In this document: positions 62,086 through 64,000 of the stretch, one piece after another
How positions within the stretch are numbered: the first letter of the stretch is position 1
Layout of the letters: every line of letters begins with the position of its first letter
Assembly (NCBI GenBank): GCA_001899065.1
Contig: MKUZ01000008.1
Location: forward strand, 62,001 to 126,000
Length of the DNA: 64,000 bases
Direction: 5' to 3'
DNA from: Devosia sp. 66-22
Lineage (GTDB): Bacteria > Pseudomonadota > Alphaproteobacteria > Rhizobiales > Devosiaceae
Made by a program: the position numbers and the translations under genes
Notes under the pieces: model-generated
Seen by the model: the letters and a program-made list of their open reading frames with translations, nothing else
The model's database searches: none
What the model was told of the DNA's origin: nothing

Positions 62086-63086
62086 CAGTGATAGCCCTCT
62101 TCGGGGTCCACCTTGCCGCGGAACACCCAGTAGGCGTAGCCGGTATAGGCAAGGATGATGGGGATCAGCACCACCGCACCCACCAGCAGGAAGGCGAGCG
62201 AGCTGTCGGGCGCCGCCGCCTCGGCAATCGTCAGCGCGCCGGGCACGATGTAGGGGTAGAAGCTGATTCCAAGTCCGGCAAAGCTCAGCACGAACAGACC
62301 CAGCGCCGACAGGAAGGGCTGGAGGTGCTTGTTGGCCGTCAGCCCCTGCCACAGGCCGAAAGCGCACACCGCCAGCAGCAGCGGCACGAAGGCCGAGAAG
62401 AAGGCGGTCGGCCACTGGAACCAGCGCTCGAAATAGACCGGCTCGAGGAACGGCGTCCACAGGCTCACCACGCCGATCAGCGCGAGCGTGCCGATGCCGG
62501 CATAGATCGCGAGCTGCCGCGCCCGCGCCTGCAGGTCGCCCGTCGTCTTGAGGTTGAGCCAGGTCGCGCCCAGCAGGCCATAGCCCACCACCACGGCAAT
62601 GCCGGTGACGATCGAGAACGGCGTCAGCCAGTCCCACCAGCCGCCGGCATATTGCCGGTTCGCGATGGCGATGCCCTGCACCAGCGCGCCCAGCGCGATG
62701 CCCTGCATCAGTGCCGCGGTCATCGAACCGAGCGCGAAGCCCCAGTCCCACACGCCGCGCCAGCGCTGCGTGCGGAAGCGGAACTCGAATGCCACGCCGC
62801 GGAAAATCAGGCCCAGCACCATGAGGATGATGGGGATGTAGAGCGCAGGCAGCACCGTGGCGTAGGCGAGGGGGAACACCGCCATCAGTCCGCCGCCGCC
62901 CAGCACCAGCCAGGTCTCGTTGCCGTCCCATACCGGGGCGATCGAGTTGGTCATGACGTTGCGGTCGCGCTGCTCGGGGAAGAAGGGGAACAGGATGCCC
63001 ACGCCCAGGTCGAAGCCGTCGAGCACGACATAGGCAAGCACCGCGAAGGCGATCAGGGCGGCCCAGATGAAGCTCAGCTCAAACAT
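62085..63086 (-). CDS. cydB: Cytochrome bd-type quinol oxidase subunit II
   Basis: A 333-residue membrane protein with about eight helices. YVVLDGFDLGVGILFPF, PVWDGNETWLVLGGGGLMAVFP and the C-terminal AYTGYAYWVFRGKV are signature features. ATG 63084-63086 overlaps the cydA end by 8 bp. It pairs with CydA to reduce oxygen with quinol. Confidence 0.94.
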   Translation of the reverse strand: MFELSFIWAALIAFAVLAYVVLDGFDLGVGILFPFFPEQRDRNVMTNSIAPVWDGNETWLVLGGGGLMAVFPLAYATVLPALYIPIILMVLGLIFRGVAFEFRFRTQRWRGVWDWGFALGSMTAALMQGIALGALVQGIAIANRQYAGGWWDWLTPFSIVTGIAVVVGYGLLGATWLNLKTTGDLQARARQLAIYAGIGTLALIGVVSLWTPFLEPVYFERWFQWPTAFFSAFVPLLLAVCAFGLWQGLTANKHLQPFLSALGLFVLSFAGLGISFYPYIVPGALTIAEAAAPDSSLAFLLVGAVVLIPIILAYTGYAYWVFRGKVDPEEGYH

Positions 63087-64000
63087 TGGCCTTGCCCTCC
63101 GCTTCGAGCTGCTGCACCGGCGTGATGCCGGCGGCGCGGGTCGGTCCCTCGTGCAACTCTTCCTCCTCGCCCTCGGGGGTCTTGGAGACGGTGCGCAGGA
63201 TATAGAACACGCCGGCGCCGAACACGATGAAGTACACCACGATGAAGGCCAGCAGCGACGCGCCGATCGCCTCGGCATCGACATTGGAGAGGCTGTCCGA
63301 GGTGCGCAGCAGGCCATAGACGGTGTAGGGCTGCCGTCCGACCTCCGTCGTGTACCAGCCGGCGAGCACGGCGACGAAACCCGATGGCCCCATCGGCAGC
63401 GCGGCGCGATGCAGCCAGGTGCTGGTGTAGAGCGTCTTGCGGAACCTCGCCCAGAGCGACCACAGCCCCACCACCAGCATCAGCATGCCGAGCCCCACCA
63501 TGATGCGGAACGTCCAGAAGGGCAGGAAGGCGGGTGGCCGCTCGTCGGGCGGGAACGCCTTCAGCCCCTTGATCTCGGCGTCCCAGGAATGGCCAAGGAT
63601 CAGCGAGCCGAGCTTGGGGATTTCGAGCGCGAAGTGCGTCTTCTCCGCCTTGTCGTCGGGGATGCCGAACAGGATCAGCGGCGCGCCCTGGTGGGTCTCG
63701 TAGTGCCCCTCCATGGCGGCGATCTTGGCCGGCTGGTGCTCGAGCGTGTTGAGCCCGTGCTGGTCGCCTACGAAGATCTGCACCGGGGTCACCAGCGCCG
63801 CCATCCACATGGCCATCGAGAACATCGTTCTGGCCTGTCGGTTGCTGCTGTCGCGCAGCAGGTGGTAGGCGCCCACCGCCCCCACCGCGAAGGCGGTGGT
63901 GAGGAACGCCGCCAGCACCGTGTGCACCAGCCGGTAGGGGAAGCTGGGATTGAAGACGATCGCCCACCAATCGACGGGCACGAACTGACCCGCCTCGTTG
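63079..64000 (-). CDS. cydA: Cytochrome bd-type quinol oxidase subunit I, C-terminal part
   Basis: About 306 residues are present; the N-terminus lies beyond the right edge. The segment AGQFVPVDWWAIVFNPSFPYRLVHTVLAAFLT... includes a haem-ligand His, and GRQPYTVYGLLRTSDSLSNV is the family landmark. The periplasmic Q-loop (around AFPPDERPP) is short, which fits the cyanide-insensitive (CioA) group rather than E. coli CydA. The three genes form a cydA-cydB-cydX operon. Confidence 0.93.
   Translation of the reverse strand, partial: NEAGQFVPVDWWAIVFNPSFPYRLVHTVLAAFLTTAFAVGAVGAYHLLRDSSNRQARTMFSMAMWMAALVTPVQIFVGDQHGLNTLEHQPAKIAAMEGHYETHQGAPLILFGIPDDKAEKTHFALEIPKLGSLILGHSWDAEIKGLKAFPPDERPPAFLPFWTFRIMVGLGMLMLVVGLWSLWARFRKTLYTSTWLHRAALPMGPSGFVAVLAGWYTTEVGRQPYTVYGLLRTSDSLSNVDAEAIGASLLAFIVVYFIVFGAGVFYILRTVSKTPEGEEEELHEGPTRAAGITPVQQLEAEGKANV

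Overview
The window is about 65% GC and reads as a chromosome segment of an alphaproteobacterium, most likely order Hyphomicrobiales. Supporting signs are a complete aapJQMP amino-acid transporter, a fused cysNC, a double cold-shock-domain protein, an NDUFS4-like complex I gene, a cyanide-insensitive-type bd oxidase and dense catabolic clusters with peptide-type ABC transporters. A Devosia-like organism is a guess. All calls come from reading the sequence; no database search was run.

Region 1 (1-27.9 kb) is one large catabolic island. Its parts are: a peptide-type ABC transporter (binding protein, two permeases, start of an ATPase) with an RraA-like aldolase; two paralogous epimerases; four Asp-box (BNR, sialidase-fold) proteins without signal peptides; three Gfo/Idh/MocA dehydrogenases; three SDRs; an HpcH/HpaI aldolase; a D-serine-dehydratase-like PLP enzyme; RidA; a NagA-like deacetylase; two small unknown proteins; an MFS-HEAT fusion; AraC and GntR/LacI-type regulators; a PhyH dioxygenase; and an MlrC-like metalloenzyme. 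Six palindromes of the form GTTA-N-YATR-N-TAAC lie 21-38 bp before the start codons of minus-strand genes. They serve every transcription unit except the AraC-BNR-MFS/PhyH block, which points to one regulon, probably run by the GntR-type regulator at 13883-14878. The set suggests import of a glycoconjugate or amino-sugar acid, processing by BNR proteins, deacetylation, oxidation and aldol cleavage; the substrate is unknown. The most unusual item is the ABC binding protein (2291-3913), which appears to be circularly permuted: the canonical C-terminal half follows the signal peptide and the canonical N-terminal half comes second.

Region 2 (27.9-35.2 kb) is mixed. A truncated serine recombinase abuts tRNA-Glu, and a 12-bp copy of the tRNA end lies on its far side. 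Then come a YcbK-like lipoprotein, an aldo/keto reductase, glyoxalase I, a double cold-shock protein, a DUF192 lipoprotein, a hemolysin III-like protein, an ArsR regulator with tandem operators, a GNAT acetyltransferase, tRNA-Arg and a LacI regulator.

Region 3 (35.2-42.6 kb) is a second sugar locus. It has an orphan sugar-binding protein, two pairs of TIM-barrel isomerase plus Gfo/Idh dehydrogenase (an arrangement known from 3-keto-glycoside metabolism), and between them a MarR regulator with a Cys-rich tail, a predicted leaderless start and an exported partner.

Region 4 (42.6-64 kb) is mostly housekeeping: a GumN-like protein, the NDUFS4-like gene, tRNA-Pro, a PAP2 phosphatase, metC, aapJQMP with an extra divergent binding protein, an AlaX-type editing protein, cardiolipin synthase, cysK, photolyase, cysD-cysNC, a Tat-type sulfatase, an M23 peptidase and cydA-cydB-cydX. 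Four convergent gene pairs share one CTAG as overlapping stop codons. No gene-free stretch exceeds 300 bases. No CRISPR array, rRNA or intact IS element was seen.
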